Shown here: positions 47,501 through 60,301 of the stretch, one piece after another
Position numbering within the stretch: the stretch's first letter is position 1
Layout of the letters: each line of letters opens with the position of its first letter
Assembly (NCBI RefSeq): GCF_008831285.2
Contig: NC_045140.1
Span: 17,606,370-17,670,369, forward strand
Direction of reading: 5' to 3'
DNA: 64,000 bases
Source of the DNA: Nymphaea colorata
Taxonomy: Eukaryota; Streptophyta; Magnoliopsida; Nymphaeales; Nymphaeaceae
Position numbers and translations under genes: made by a program
The notes under the pieces: model-generated
Seen by the model: the letters and a program-made list of their open reading frames with translations, nothing else
Told to the model about the DNA's origin: nothing
Database searches by the model: none

Positions 47501-50500
47501 GAACAGGTTGGACTAAAACGAAGTTACTTGTTACTTATTGCACATTTATTTTGCTAATGGTTTTGAGACCTTTCTTTTCCGCATTTAAACAATTACCGCA
47601 TACCTTGTTCTGTCGTTTTTGTCTCTTGTATGATTGATATGTTTTTAATGAAATATGTGTGGCGAAAGTGTTGTTGGCTTTTGAACTAAAAGTACTTGTG
47701 TGCCCATGCTAAGGTGCAAACAGTGGACAATCAGTTACTGATTAGTGTTTGAGTATATTTTCTGGTCATTTTTATTATGGGCATTTTCTTAATAATGAAT
47801 ACTCTATGTTTTATATGGTGAGCTGTGTCCTCTTCCCAGTTGCCACTGCCTTGAAACCGGCAGCATCCTTTTAGCATTTTGTCCAAAAGTTGCGACTGTG
47901 TGTGTTCCATAATTCCATTTGGCAGATTGGCATTTAAAGAGCTCTCCATCAAGTCTATGAGGAACTGAATTAGTGTTGAAGATAAAACTTAAGCATCAAC
48001 ATACAGAAGGCTTCAAAAGAATGATGTTAGACTGATTTTAAGCAACATAATCTTTCAAGTGGCTCCATTCCATCTTTCAACTGGATGCAATCTCAACTCT
48101 TGTACAACATGAAACATTTCCATTTTTACAGTGGTGAATGCCCTGACTCTTTATGGGAAAGTAATTTCTTAACAGTTTAACTCTGTCTACAATGATATTA
48201 CCGCTGGCCATGAGTTATGTTTTGTCATTAATTTCTATGTGCAGTTGTTTCTCCTGCAATACGTGAATTTGTTTCTATGATGTCTGCTTATTAGGGTGTG
48301 AAACGATCAGATTTGAAGCAGATCCTACTTTATCTGACCCATTTCCAAAATGCTACTATTAAATCTCAATTCCAAAAATAAATCTGAATCTACATCTGAA
48401 AATTTCCTCTGGCCCTTAACAGTTACAATGTTTATCTGTTTGTTGTCGTGGATGTAATCCAATTTACAATGAAGGTTTAGTTATGGATACCTTGCTTAGC
48501 AAGGTTTCCATTGAGATTCTTTCATTTATGTTTTTTTTAGGTGTAGTCTCTCTTGGAAAGATAAAGTGAAGCTTATTTGACCAGATAAAATTTGATCTCA
48601 TATCTCCACCAAGTATCTGAAGCTGAATCTTAACTAGACTGATAACAAGTTCGGGTTTGGTGCACCAGTTAACCTCAAACACGAGTAGTTCTGGTTGAAC
48701 CCAATTTCATATTTAGTTATCCTATCACATTTCCAAGTTTGATTTTAGTCGGATATACAGCATGTTCTGTTCTGCAAACATGAGTGAACTAATGTCAAGT
48801 TGCCAACTCTTCAGTCTGAACCTAAAATAGTGACTGGAATTTTCCTTTTCTTTTATGGAATAATTTTGCTTCTTTGTTAAGCTTACACTGTTTTTTGATT
48901 CTCATCTTTTGACATGACTGTGACCCTGTGATAGTGGTTACTGGTTAGCTTTATGATGGTGCTGATGACTATGACATTCTCATGATTGCAGTCTTTTTTA
49001 TTCTACATTGATGGGATACTTTGCAATGGTCTCAATGCATAATCTGGATGCTGATTTTTCTTTTCTATTGACTTCATATGTAGGTCTTTAGTCTTTCATG
49101 ATTTTGTAGCAAAGTGCCTTACTAAGGAGCCTCGTGCACGTCCTACCGCAATAGAGATGCTAAAGGTGAAATTATTATTTCCTTTTTTATGAGATATTTA
49201 TAATGATGATAAAGTGTGGCACTCTTTGAGAGCACATAGGCCACACACGACCGTACTCAGATTTTCTGGCCCAACAGCCATTCTTCCATGTTTGATATTA
49301 GGCACTATCACCATCTATATATAAGTCTTTCAGCATATGATACATATATACCAGATTCACTTATCTCCACACACACATATAATACAGTAAACACTTTTAA
49401 TTTACGTTGGCACTGATTTGCCATTATGGGACATCATAACTGGACCAGTGACACCTGTTGTACATTTGAGTGAAGAAAGGGTGGCTTTACCCTTCTTAGT
49501 GTTATCTTGTTCTCCATAGCTGGTCTATGTGCACTTCCTGCTTTCTTCTTTTTGGTGGATACTTCTTTTTGGTGGACATTGGTGGACTGATATCTGTGTG
49601 TTTTTTGGTCCAAGCACTATATGAAGCATTTTATGAGCTGCTAATGGTTATGTACCTGATATATAAATTGTGATTTTTCAAGTTCTTGGTGTAGTAATGG
49701 TGGCACCCTTTTGTTTGTTTTGTAATTATTAATTTGAATACGTCGTCTCTTGTATTCATGAAATACTTTTAATAACAGCACAAGTTCATTGAAAAATGTA
49801 AATGGGGAGCCTATATAATGTTACCCAAAATCGAAAGAGCTAAGCAGATCAAAGCTGCAATTGCTGCCCAAGCACCTGCAGTTGTTTCAGAATCTTCAGC
49901 TGTCAATGAAGATTATGGTGATACCGTACCATCCAGGCCCAACAGAGTTCTGGGTGAAGAGGGACAAGATGCAGTCAATGTTGAGGATAAGCTTGGACAG
50001 AGAAGTACAACTGCTGTTGAGGAAGATACAGGAGGTATTAGTCTCCTCTTTGGTAGTTTCTTTCTTCTATAACAATTGTATTTTGTTTTATCTCATCAAA
50101 TTATTTTTATATGCTCATTTTATTAGCTAACTGAATGCAAGTTTGTTCATCCAGTACATTAAGGGGTCTTTGCATTTACTGATTGATCTGACGATGCTCA
50201 TATTTTGAGATCAGTAGGTTTAAGATTGGAGTGCTTCCCACCTGATCTTAAATCAGAGCTTTCGGCTTTCAACAATTTAAAATGGCCAGACCATCGATTA
50301 GACGTTTCAACAATTTAAAATGGTCAAACTGTCTCCCAAGTTCCTAACTGATCTTAGATGATTGTAGTTATAAACCTAAGATTCTGACCTGATATCCTTA
50401 GCTTGTTAAACAATGGATTTGGTCTGAAGTCTGTGCAACATCGAAAGCTATGCCACATCAGATCCACAAACTTAAGATCAAACCTCAGTCGTAACTCCAA

Positions 50501-53500
50501 ACTAGGTTGAGCTAAACTATTGTTGCTGCAACAACATCATTTCACCCTTTCCACAAGGATGGGTTTCTTGCTAACAACGTAGGTGAGGTGCACTTCAATA
50601 ATGAGTCTGTTCTCGGGCGCTAGACCCCTGCACCACTTAGCTAACCCTTTTTATAGTGAGCTTGATTAGCATACAGGATCAAACACTCTTAAAAAAGAAT
50701 TTTGTGGACCTCTTATCCGTAGTAGCAATTACTCATCCATTTTCCGTATTCTCTGTATTTCTGCTTTGACGTGTTTTGAAGTTGTTAATATAGCTCATGG
50801 AATATTGATTTAGTGGTAGCTTATTATGCTGAGTGGACATGGATGCATCACTAACTTTAGGATTATGAAGCTCGATTTTTCTATGAATCATTAGCTCCTT
50901 ACCTTCCATGGTTATGTCCAGAATTCTCCCGTTCTCAGAAGACAAGGGAAGTATCAATGGCTGTATTTACACCAAGGTGATTTTGGTTTCTCATGGTTGG
51001 ATGCTCATAGTTATTCAATTTGGACAAAACTATCCTAAATAATAAGATTTGAAACGATAAAATAAATGAGAGCTCTGCCTATAGCCAAAATAGGGACAGA
51101 TTTTGCTTGGGTGAATTGGAAACTTTGCGAACATCAAGCTGTAGGTTCCAGCCCTCAGATGTAGGAGAAAAGGAGGATAGATCATAGTTGGCCATATACC
51201 ATAGAAGGTATAGGGTATTCTTGATCTAGGTTTAGGTTCTCATGTAGCTTGTTTTGGCATGTGAAGTGGAAAGCATGTTGGAGAAGAGGAGTACTTAGTA
51301 GATGAAGAGGAGAAGCAACTGAAACCTCCTCTTCTTTTCTCACCTTGTTTTCTTTGTTCGTTGACAAAATAGAGGCTGATGCTGTATTAGCATCTTAAAA
51401 CTATGCAGTCATCTCATCTAGTTTCGAGTCTTTCTGCCACTATAAGTTCAGAAAATAATCGTGGATGTTTGATGTACAGTATTGAGTGGGTACTCAACTT
51501 CTACTGTCTGCAGTGAAGCAAAACTGCATTGGCATGTCAACAGTGTGTGTTGTTTGTTCTCTGTGTAGCTTGCAAGGATCAAATAGTGTGGTTTTGTTCA
51601 TCTTGGGAGAAGTATAGTAGGGATCTCCCACGTAAGAATCTCATTAGTTCTGTAACTTGTCCATGACCACATCTGTGGAAGTTTAAAGTGATCTTCTATG
51701 CCATCACTGAAGCAGCATTCTTGAATTGGCTTAGCAGGTGATTTTGGGACCTTCATAGTCCATACATCAGAAACTTTACGTGTCACAGATATGGGTGCAC
51801 CAACTTCCACTACCAATCTGGCAACTTCCTCTGTCAAAGATTCCAAAATCGCTTCTTCAGATGTGAATGGAGAGGAGTCAACAGAAATTATGTAGGTTTC
51901 CTATTATTTTCTTTCTTATAATTTTCTTCTTTACCTTTTTGATGTGGTTTTTGTATTGTAGAGTTTTGATCATGGGTGCTTGCTATAAATTTTCCTGTTA
52001 AATTTTTGGACATGCTCTTATTCCTGTAAGGAATAGTTTAAAATGAATATGAAATGAAATGGCACGGTGCATGTGGACAGTTCACAAGTTAATTAAGTCT
52101 TGCAGTTGTTTGTACAGCTAATAATCCGGTGAAACTATTCAAATTTAACTTTTTGGCTGTGCCTTTTCATTTCTTTAATAGTCTGTGGTTTTTTGGAAGC
52201 GTCTTATCTTTCTGAATGATCATTGAGGGTGTCGATGTATCCTGCCAGGAAAGAGAAGGCAAAAGAGACACTGGAATTGGAGGTGGCAGCCGACAGGAAA
52301 ACCTTACAAGATATTGCTGCTTCAGAGCAAAGCCTGCAGCCAGATGTCTCTTCTCATATGCTGCTCGGTGGTGGTGGTACATTCAAGTCCTCAGGCCACC
52401 AAGGTTTTGCTTTGCAGGATAAGGTAATATTGTGATGTTCCTCGGCTTGGTAAAGAATTTATTTTTGGTGAGAGGGTCCTTTAAACAAATACTAGTAATA
52501 CATTGCAGTTATGCTTGACTAATCACAAATGACTTCTTGGACGCTTGAAATGTCTACTGCAGTTATGGTCCATCTATTCAGCTGGCAATACCATTCCTGT
52601 GCCATTTTTAAAAGCAACAGACATATCCCCACTTGCTTTGGTGTCAAACCATATAAGTAGTAGTGAATCTAGAGCTGGTAGTAATTTTGCACTGGAGGCT
52701 ATTCAAGAGCTTTACAATGGTGAGAGTCAATCGAAAAAGGGCAGGAGGTCACAAAATAACGAGGTTTGTCTGAAATCTGATTTGTGATCTCATTATTCTT
52801 TATCTCCATATTTTCAGTCATTTTATCAGTTTTTTTTTTTTGCAGATTCCTCTTCCAACAAGTGTGTCTCAAAGACTGGCAGCTAGTTCAACTCTTCGTA
52901 ACCTCGCACAGGCCTTGGCCTACCATAAAATGTACGCATTATTTTTTTATTTGTTTTTTTTGCTCAATTATACGCGCTACTGAGCTTTTGCATAACTTTG
53001 GCATGATCTTGTGGATTATTGCCAAGGTTTGAACTGTTGAATGAATCTCAAGAACTTGGTTGTTTGAGGAAGAGTTGACTAATTTTGAGTAGGCTGAGGA
53101 ATTCCAATCACAAGTCTGGTACTCTGCTGGAAGAACGAGGATACTATAGGGAGTTCCAGACTTCAGAGTTCTAGCCTACATCAGCCAAGCAGAACTGCTT
53201 AGAAGTGCACCATTTTTTTTTTTGGTTCACCATGATTGTGTTTTTAATTGAACATAAATCAAACTACAAGTCCAAAATTCCATGTTGGCAGATATAGAAA
53301 GATTAAAAATGTAAATGTTGATGCGACCTGAGTCACGCGACTTGGCTACTTCTTTTTAGTACATGTAGTTGCAACCACATACAAAGCTTGTTACCAATAT
53401 CTTTAATGTTTTCAATATTTTTCTTATTAAGAGGTGTGAAACCTTGTAAGAGTAGGTTGCTCATTGGGCCCTACTGACGAAGTAAGGCTTGGTTGGAGTT

Positions 53501-54071
53501 GCCAGCACCAACCCCTTGTCGACATTTTAGAATCAGCCATTAATATTGGCAAATACAATGATGTGTTATTTGTCCTCGTATACAAGAGTTTCTAATATTG
53601 TGATTCCTTTTACAATTTCGAAATATTTTATGTTCCATCCTTTTCATTTTTTTAAGGAAAGAGCTTGACAAGCACTGCTCTCTTTTGAAAGCAAGTTGAT
53701 TATTTGGTTGACTACTTACCTGGAAACTCGTTGAGAATTACTAGATGTGACACTGATTTTCTCACTCAAACATCATGCAGTGCATGAGATTTAAAATTGG
53801 CTGTAGAGTTCAGTGGTTTGTTAAGGAACATCTGCGTTTGTTTGAGTCACTTGGTGCTTGGTAATGGGCTGCTACCGAGCTGAATACTAGGCCCAAGTAC
53901 TGTGTCTGCGCTGCTTGTCACTCTGTTGTTGGTTAAATGCTGAAAATTGTTTGTCTAACCAATTGCCGCAGGTGCTACGAGGAAATGCCGCTTCAAGGGC
54001 TGCAAGCTGCACAGGAGCAGCAAACCATTCAGAACCTTAGCGATACGCTTAGAACTATTTTGCGCTTGTAA
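38574..54071 (+). CDS. SIK1, Ste20/Hippo-like MAP4K (17 exons)
   Basis: Exons: 38574-39177, 40156-40244, 40388-40495, 41324-41431, 42505-42595, 43437-43489, 44785-44847, 45136-45180, 45321-45356, 47219-47274, 49084-49165, 49779-50034, 51738-51891, 52249-52423, 52563-52763, 52846-52931, 53972-54071. All introns are GT-AG and the joined frame is open for 768 residues. The N-terminus is acidic with repeated TVV motifs. The kinase domain (about 195-453) has GKGSYG, Lys224 in [12 protein letters not shown] (Asp317), DFG (335-337) and an activation loop with GTPHWMAPE (Thr355), so it should be active. The following [14 protein letters not shown] and [13 protein letters not shown] segments are typical of plant SIK1. 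A Ser-rich region and a short helical end complete it. Arabidopsis SIK1 is the Hippo/MST homologue: it works with MOB1 in cell proliferation and has been reported to stabilise BIK1 and act on RBOHD in immunity. Length is slightly below the Arabidopsis protein. Confidence 0.93.
43016..43038. repeat. CT microsatellite in SIK1 intron 5
   Basis: About eleven CT units. Confidence 0.95.
43888..43973. repeat. 35-bp direct repeat in SIK1 intron 6
   Basis: GTCAATGTAGCCCGGTGTTT... at 43888-43922 and the same with one substitution at 43939-43973, period 51 bases. Confidence 0.85.
45885..45930. repeat. 23-bp tandem repeat in SIK1 intron 9
   Basis: Two adjacent copies beginning ACATCAAAAGATAAAG and ending TTGTTT with one substitution. 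Confidence 0.75.
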
Positions 54072-55507
54072 TCTATACCACTTAATGAATGTGTCTGTCA
54101 TCTTGTTCTTTATTTTTTCTCCATCTTTTTATAGGCTGTATCAGCAGGGAGCATGTTTTCAGCCTTATTTGCTTTCTAATGGGCATCAATTTGCTGTATG
54201 TTCTCCTGTACATGTCAATCTTTACATTTTATGTCATTAGCCTTCTTTTAGTGGCTAGTTTGCAATCTTGGTTCTGTTTCTTGCAATTTTTTTTTACTTG
54301 CAAGCAACAGAGTGATTATCATTGTTGAATCAAGGTACGATCATAATTTATGCATCAATTGTTGTGTTTTCATTTGTTTTGAGCTTAATAAGATGTACAA
54401 CGCAGGGATGAGGTTCTTATTACTAACAACTAGTGATGATCCATTAATAGCGCCATGTATGAAGAACGGTTCTGTTTGACGTAAGCACATAATCAACTGT
54501 AACGGGTCCGAACTGATTTCTGCGAATCAATTTTATGTTGCATTCAATTATTTACCTTTTCCCCTGTGATCAGATTGTTTCCCTTGGAATACTGGACGTT
54601 GGGAGGAACTGTGAGCTGTAGCAGTGGATTCAGCTTAGAAAAAAATTCAACACAAAAAAAGATTTGTGGATCACGTGGATTCAACATAAAAAAACTGCTG
54701 ACTTGAACCCACAATCGTGATCGATTCCCATTTTGACTTTACCCTCCTTTAGAATGGAGAAAACGGTAGCTCCAGACAAACACAGCAAACATGAAACTCG
54801 AGCCGTTGCATTGAATTTGATTAAACAGCCTGTTCTATTAATTACTCTCTTTTGGAAACAAAATCATGACCTTCACTCATCAAATTTTAATGGGTGGTGG
54901 GTGGTTGATTTTTGATGTTATTGATTGTCTACCTTACATATTCAAATGATGTAACTCAAATTTTACTATTTGTTAAATAAATTATGTATATTACATCTAT
55001 AAAATCGTATGAACTATCCAATAACCTGATCGGATGGTTTTATGGTGGAAACAATGAAAGATAACTCTTTGGAACTTATATGAAAAGCGAGTAGGGGACG
55101 TTGTGCTAGATGTTAATGGCTTTGGTCTGGTTTTAGTAGGTTCAACACTAAATTAGGGTTTGAAATCAATCCAAAATACGGCTCACATAGTTTCACCCTT
55201 GCGGCAAGTGATACGTGATGCAAGTATTCAACTGGATGCTATACACGTCTCTAACCTTGATTCTTGAGCACCAATTGGTTTGGATCGAACTGATCCGAAG
55301 TTGTTGGACAGATCGCATGCATTGGCTCCAGACAAGTCGTGGTTCATATGAAAAGATTCGATTCACTGGTCAACTCCATGACACCTTCCTCCATTGATTC
55401 TGAAGCTCAAGGAAAATGGGGTTTGCTGCAGAAAACGCATATGCTGCCGAAGTTAGGGTTGGCGTTAGAGTGCAAGTTTGAGAGGAGGAGGAAGAGGAAG
55501 CGAGAAA
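54072..55507. other. SIK1 3' region and promoter of the DUF716 gene
   Basis: The T-rich first few hundred bases probably hold the SIK1 3' UTR; no canonical AATAAA was identified. The remainder is AT-rich. The final 200 bases are GA-rich just before the ATG at 55508 and contain upstream ATGs, including one at 55348 whose frame overlaps the next gene's start out of frame. Confidence 0.5.
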
Positions 55508-56452
55508 ATGGGCTCATTCGTGACCACCTTCCTTGGTGGGTTAGGATTCATAGCAGTTGGATGCTTCCGAGCATTTAGGGCATCAATTGCTCCTCCTTCT
55601 CCCTCAATCTCAGACAAAAAACGGCCCTTCTACTCTCTCGAGCTGACCCTGATCGCTGCCGTATCCTTTCTCTTCCTTCTTAACTCCTTCGTCCTGATTT
55701 TCAAGGCGTTAGAGATCTCAGATCACCTTGGGTTCGCCCTCCAGCTCCAGAACTCCGCCGTTTCCTCCCTCTTTCTCCTCTATTCCGTCGTGGGTATCGC
55801 TGATTTCTTCACGGACTGCCTCCCGCTTTCGCCCTCGATCCGGAATCTCGTAGCCCTTTTTGCCTTCCTGGAAGAATTCCTCCTCTTCTACTACCAGAAG
55901 AAGGACCCGGCCGGAGTCGAGAATCGCTACTTCAGCCTTCTGCTGGTACCGATTGCTATCTGCATCTGCTGCATCGTTCTGGAGATCTCGTACCCTCGTT
56001 CTCGATTCCCTGGATTGGGGATCGGAATCGGCCTGATTCTTCAGGGTACTTGGTTTCTGCAAATGGGTTTCTCCTTCTTCACGAGTTGGATCACGCACGG
56101 TTGCTTTCTGCACGAGCGGAGCCGGGGAGATTACAGCATCAAGTGTAAAGGGCACGCTGAGTATCATCGAAGCAGAGCAATTGCCACTCTACAATTCAAT
56201 CTGCATCTGGCTGCGCTCGTAATCTTGACGGTTGGGGCGTATTCGATACTGAGTAGGAAGATGGGTACTCGGGATTATGATTCTTATAAGAGGATCAGCC
56301 GGAACGAAGAGTTGCAGGATATGGGGAACGTGAATTATGGGCAATTCACGCTGGATTCAGATGAAGAGGAGGCAGTGGATGAGATAATTGTGGAAAAGCA
56401 GCAGCCAACGTCGGCATCTGCACCGAAGACTAATGGTTTGAGTAATAACTGA
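55508..56452 (+). CDS. DUF716 / TMEM45-like multi-pass membrane protein
   Basis: A 314-residue intronless ORF. The ATG at 55508 (AGAAAATGGGC) is preferred over the in-frame start 30 bases upstream because MGSFVTTFLGGLGF matches the usual family N-terminus. Several hydrophobic helices are spread over about residues 5-250: one in the first 20 residues, one near 33-57, others near 70-90, 100-120, 135-155, 165-190 and 225-250. The segment with WFLQMGF, a Trp-x-x-HGCFLHERSRG motif and CKGHAEYHR (about 180-220) is characteristic of plant DUF716 (TMEM45A/B-related) proteins. The C-terminal tail is cytosolic-looking, with an acidic DSDEEEAVDE stretch. Biochemical activity is unknown; Golgi or plasma-membrane location is assumed for the family rather than shown here. 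Confidence 0.88.
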   Translation: MGSFVTTFLGGLGFIAVGCFRAFRASIAPPSPSISDKKRPFYSLELTLIAAVSFLFLLNSFVLIFKALEISDHLGFALQLQNSAVSSLFLLYSVVGIADFFTDCLPLSPSIRNLVALFAFLEEFLLFYYQKKDPAGVENRYFSLLLVPIAICICCIVLEISYPRSRFPGLGIGIGLILQGTWFLQMGFSFFTSWITHGCFLHERSRGDYSIKCKGHAEYHRSRAIATLQFNLHLAALVILTVGAYSILSRKMGTRDYDSYKRISRNEELQDMGNVNYGQFTLDSDEEEAVDEIIVEKQQPTSASAPKTNGLSNN

Positions 56453-56757
56453 CATTCTTCAAGTTTCCTTTGCTGGGCAATTGTTGTTTATGAACTTCTA
56501 CTAGCTTGGTTGATAATGTGACTTGGGTCCTTGAAAGCATTTCTGTGGGTAGCAATTCTTTGTAGTAAGAAATGTAAAAATCTTACTTTAGTTTTTCAGA
56601 TACTGTCAGTTGTATTATGCTTTTTCAAATTTGTGAGTAAGATTCTGTATCCAAGTGCTTTCTGAGTGGGACTCATACGTATTGGCTATTGCGCGCTTTT
56701 TAGATATGGACACTTCGGGGTTGTACAAATGAATGAATAGATAAATAAGTGCATACG

Positions 56758-56778
56758 GAGAGAGAGAGAGAGAGAGCC
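56758..56778. repeat. GA microsatellite
   Basis: Ten GA units. Confidence 0.95.
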
Positions 56779-59700
56779 GTTTTTGTTATTTTTTCTTGAA
56801 TATGTCTGCAAAATTTTCTGGTTTACTATTTGGGTTACTTTAATTTTGGCAATTGACTTATATTCATGTATATTTGTTTTCGTTCCCTTTCTTTATGTTT
56901 GCTTTTTTTTAATCTAGCTCTGCCGCTAACTGTGGGACTGCTGTATTTTGTTTGACTTCCGTATATTATTTTGTTATGCTATTATGAGTAAAAAATTATG
57001 ATCGCAATTTTTAGGTAAAACGTGTCTTTAATCCCATTGATTTCTTGGGAAGTGCTTCAGACTGGAGATATTACTGTGCTTTAACCAGAGAACTTGCACT
57101 ATTTTCGTAGCTTAGCAGGTTCCGCTTTTTGAGAAGTACCATTGTTTTGTAGCGCTTCCACGTTCTGTTTTTGTCTTGATTTGGAGTCAGGTGCAATCTT
57201 TCTTCCTCATGAAAAAAAAAAAGAAATGAGCTTGAGGTAATTATCAATAAAATTTGAAAGCAATCATCTCTTTGTTGTATTATGTATCACAATATAGCTG
57301 CTTGATCTTTTGTGGTTCAATGTAATTGCAAGGACACATGCTAAACTTAAGCTGCACATGTCCGGTAACTTTCCCTCAACTTTCTTTCTACTCAAATTGT
57401 TAGTAGTAGTAGCAATTGGAAGTGCACCCAAACGGCCTATTTAGCAGCCCATTATAACAGGTCGACTAAGCCTGTTTTTTGGTATCTGCAGGACCAGTGT
57501 TTCCGCAAGGGAGAGAATAGCCCCATACAAAAATTGATCTAGCTTTAAAATTTATCATAAGAACTTTGCTCAATTATTTGAAAGAATTCTTTTTCTGTTT
57601 TGGCCATTTCATTTACCTTGAACTTTTTCTATAAAAAAATGTTCATCCTTTTCCAGTTTTCCCTGCATTTGCCCTAAAGATAGTTAATGGTGCTCCGACT
57701 ACCTGCACCTGTCCTGTATGTCCCACCTATTGAAATTCAGACTGCTCATTGCTAGAGAAGAAAAATCAGAGGAGATTCATGGTCTTCTGTGATGAGTTTT
57801 ATGTATCGGGAGATAAGTTGGAAGGTCTGCTTTCAGTTGTATTTTGACCTTATAAAACTTGGTGGGTAACAACCCTATGGAACAAGACGTTGGAACGCTT
57901 GAAATTTATGTAGGGCGTTTTACTTAGTAAATATTCTAGAATTGAATGAAGCGAAGAGCCTGTTTTGTGGTAACAGCAGCACTGGAAATAATGTAGAGCT
58001 GTGGCTTTCTAATTCATTGTTCAAGTGAAAGGAAAATGATGGATGGACAACCAGGTTGTCCTTGTGGGATGGTAGATTTGTTTGAGGATCAGTCGGAACT
58101 TGGAACATAGTTCAACTCTCCTTTCTTTTGTACCAATAATATTGCATCAATGACAGGATGAGGGGGACATAGTTAATCTTCCTTTGATTTATGTAGTAGA
58201 TTCATGGAGCAGCAGCCATTTTATGCCAAAAAAGTTTTGGCATTTTAATTGCAAAATGAGAGCTAGTATTATATTTCAGCCTGGCAGGAAGAAACATAGG
58301 CCAGTACTAAAGCATGCAATCTTTTTCACATTTTATGAAGCAAGCTTATACAAGATCTTGTTCCCAGATGGGAAGAAGAAATCTATTTCACTTGCATTTT
58401 ATTCATCCCTAGTGGAAGTCATCATGTATAGTGTAACCAATTCTTATCACCTAGAACGCCAATAAGTGAAAAAGGTGTGAACCTCTTGGAGTTCATTTGC
58501 TCTGTATAAAGCGAGCAAATTTGCTCAAGCCTGTATTGCATGTATGAAGCGTGTACGTTGGTGAAGCAGATTGCCAGCATACTTTCTTCCACTCCTAACA
58601 AAGTTTAACAAGTTGATTGACTTGTTTGAAAGATGTTCTTGGATGGGGATTCTGGATGGCAAGCAGGTAGCGTGAGCATTTTGGGTACTCAGAGTAAATT
58701 TGGAGAAAAAGTTCCTTGCAGCTAGGAGTCAGCCAGTCCAAATGTTGTTGCAGGTTGTAGAATTGTCATGTTGCAGGTGCTTCTCAGTACTCATTAATTG
58801 ATCTTTTGTCCTCTGGCAGCAACTTTTTGTGCTTGAGATGTAAAAACTTGTTGAAAATATTGACGTCGCTTTTACCTGCCTTTTCTATGTGGCACCCAAA
58901 AAAGAAATTTGTTCGTAAGCCAATTCAGAAGAAGAGCAAAATGTTCTTACCTCCACCCATATTTGCCCGTCTCCCTGAGAAAAAAGGAAATTGCTATTTC
59001 TAGTAACAGTACATGGTGGAGTTTGCATGGCCAGCTAACAGCGTTGCGATGATGACTCGGTTGCATAATAAACAACCTGGAGGAATGATAGGCCAGAGGC
59101 CACACTTGTTGGAGTCCCATCTACTATTAGCCAGGCCTTTCTATCTTTCTTATTCTCATTTATTATTACAGTATCCGGTGGACAAAGAGTTCTCTCTCTC
59201 TTTTCGTGTTCTGTATTTGCCTGAAAAAGGTAGTTTATATTTGAAAATGATCGACATAAGGAACAGCCATGATTCTGAAAAGATTATGTGAATTGAAGAT
59301 TGAGAAAAACCATAGTCCTGGGTTGGTGTTCCAGTTGGTGTCTGCTCTCTTTGCACAGGCAAGAGATGCATGCTTTGCTTGAGCACCTGCTCGGCTGCTC
59401 GTTGCAGTTAGGTATGTTTTTGAACGATCAAGCATTTGCATAGGCTTATTGACAAAAATGAGGTCCAACCCTCTGTAAGTTGTGCACCAACATGAAAACT
59501 TGGTCATCCCTAACTACCTTCCAATGAAGGCTAAAATTTGGGTTGCCATGGAGACTTACTGTTCTACAGGAGGTGGATGTACCATATGTACTGGATCTAA
59601 TGGGAGGTACAATCTGAATCTAAATTATACAGATTTGTTTAGCACAACAGAATCATATTAATCATTGGATACTGTCTAGTAAACAGAATATGGATTCATG

Positions 59701-60283
59701 ATGATCCTGGTCCAGATAAAGTTGAATTGACTACAACTGCTCTTGAAAGGATTGGCTTTTGGTTTTCTGGATCATTCGTTGGGGTCGATCTAACTAGATC
59801 TACATTTGCAAACCAAAATGAGTTTAGACTCAATGCAATTCAAATTTGATGTCTGGAAACGTGCTCACCAAGCTTGAGCCCGTGGTTGGAACCAAGATCC
59901 ATAAGTGGTTAGCTGAAAACGCCAAGGTACAAATATGTCGGATTTGCCGACCGGCTCCAATCCAACTTATATCCTTGCATTTGATTCGGACGGTACCATT
60001 GCTGATGCAGGTGAATACTCGTTGCAGTTTATAGTTAGTTGAATTGTGGTAAGGTCATCGGCCACGATTAGAGGAATAAAACATTGTTTTCTTAGAACAC
60101 ATTCTTATACCACATAATTTAAACATAAAATAAGACTTTAAACCTTGCAATTAAACACTAGAGAAAATCACATGGAGTTTTTACTGCTTCAAATGTTATA
60201 TAACATACGTGATTGAGAGCCAAAATTTTTTTGTTGAAGGGTGCAATGGAAAGGCCGATAGATCAACTCTGTCCCCATTAAAT

Positions 60284-60301
60284 TTATCAAAATTTTGATA
60301 A
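60284..60301. repeat. 18-bp perfect palindrome
   Basis: TTATCAAAATTTTGATAA, within AT-rich DNA. Chance is possible at this composition. Confidence 0.6.
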
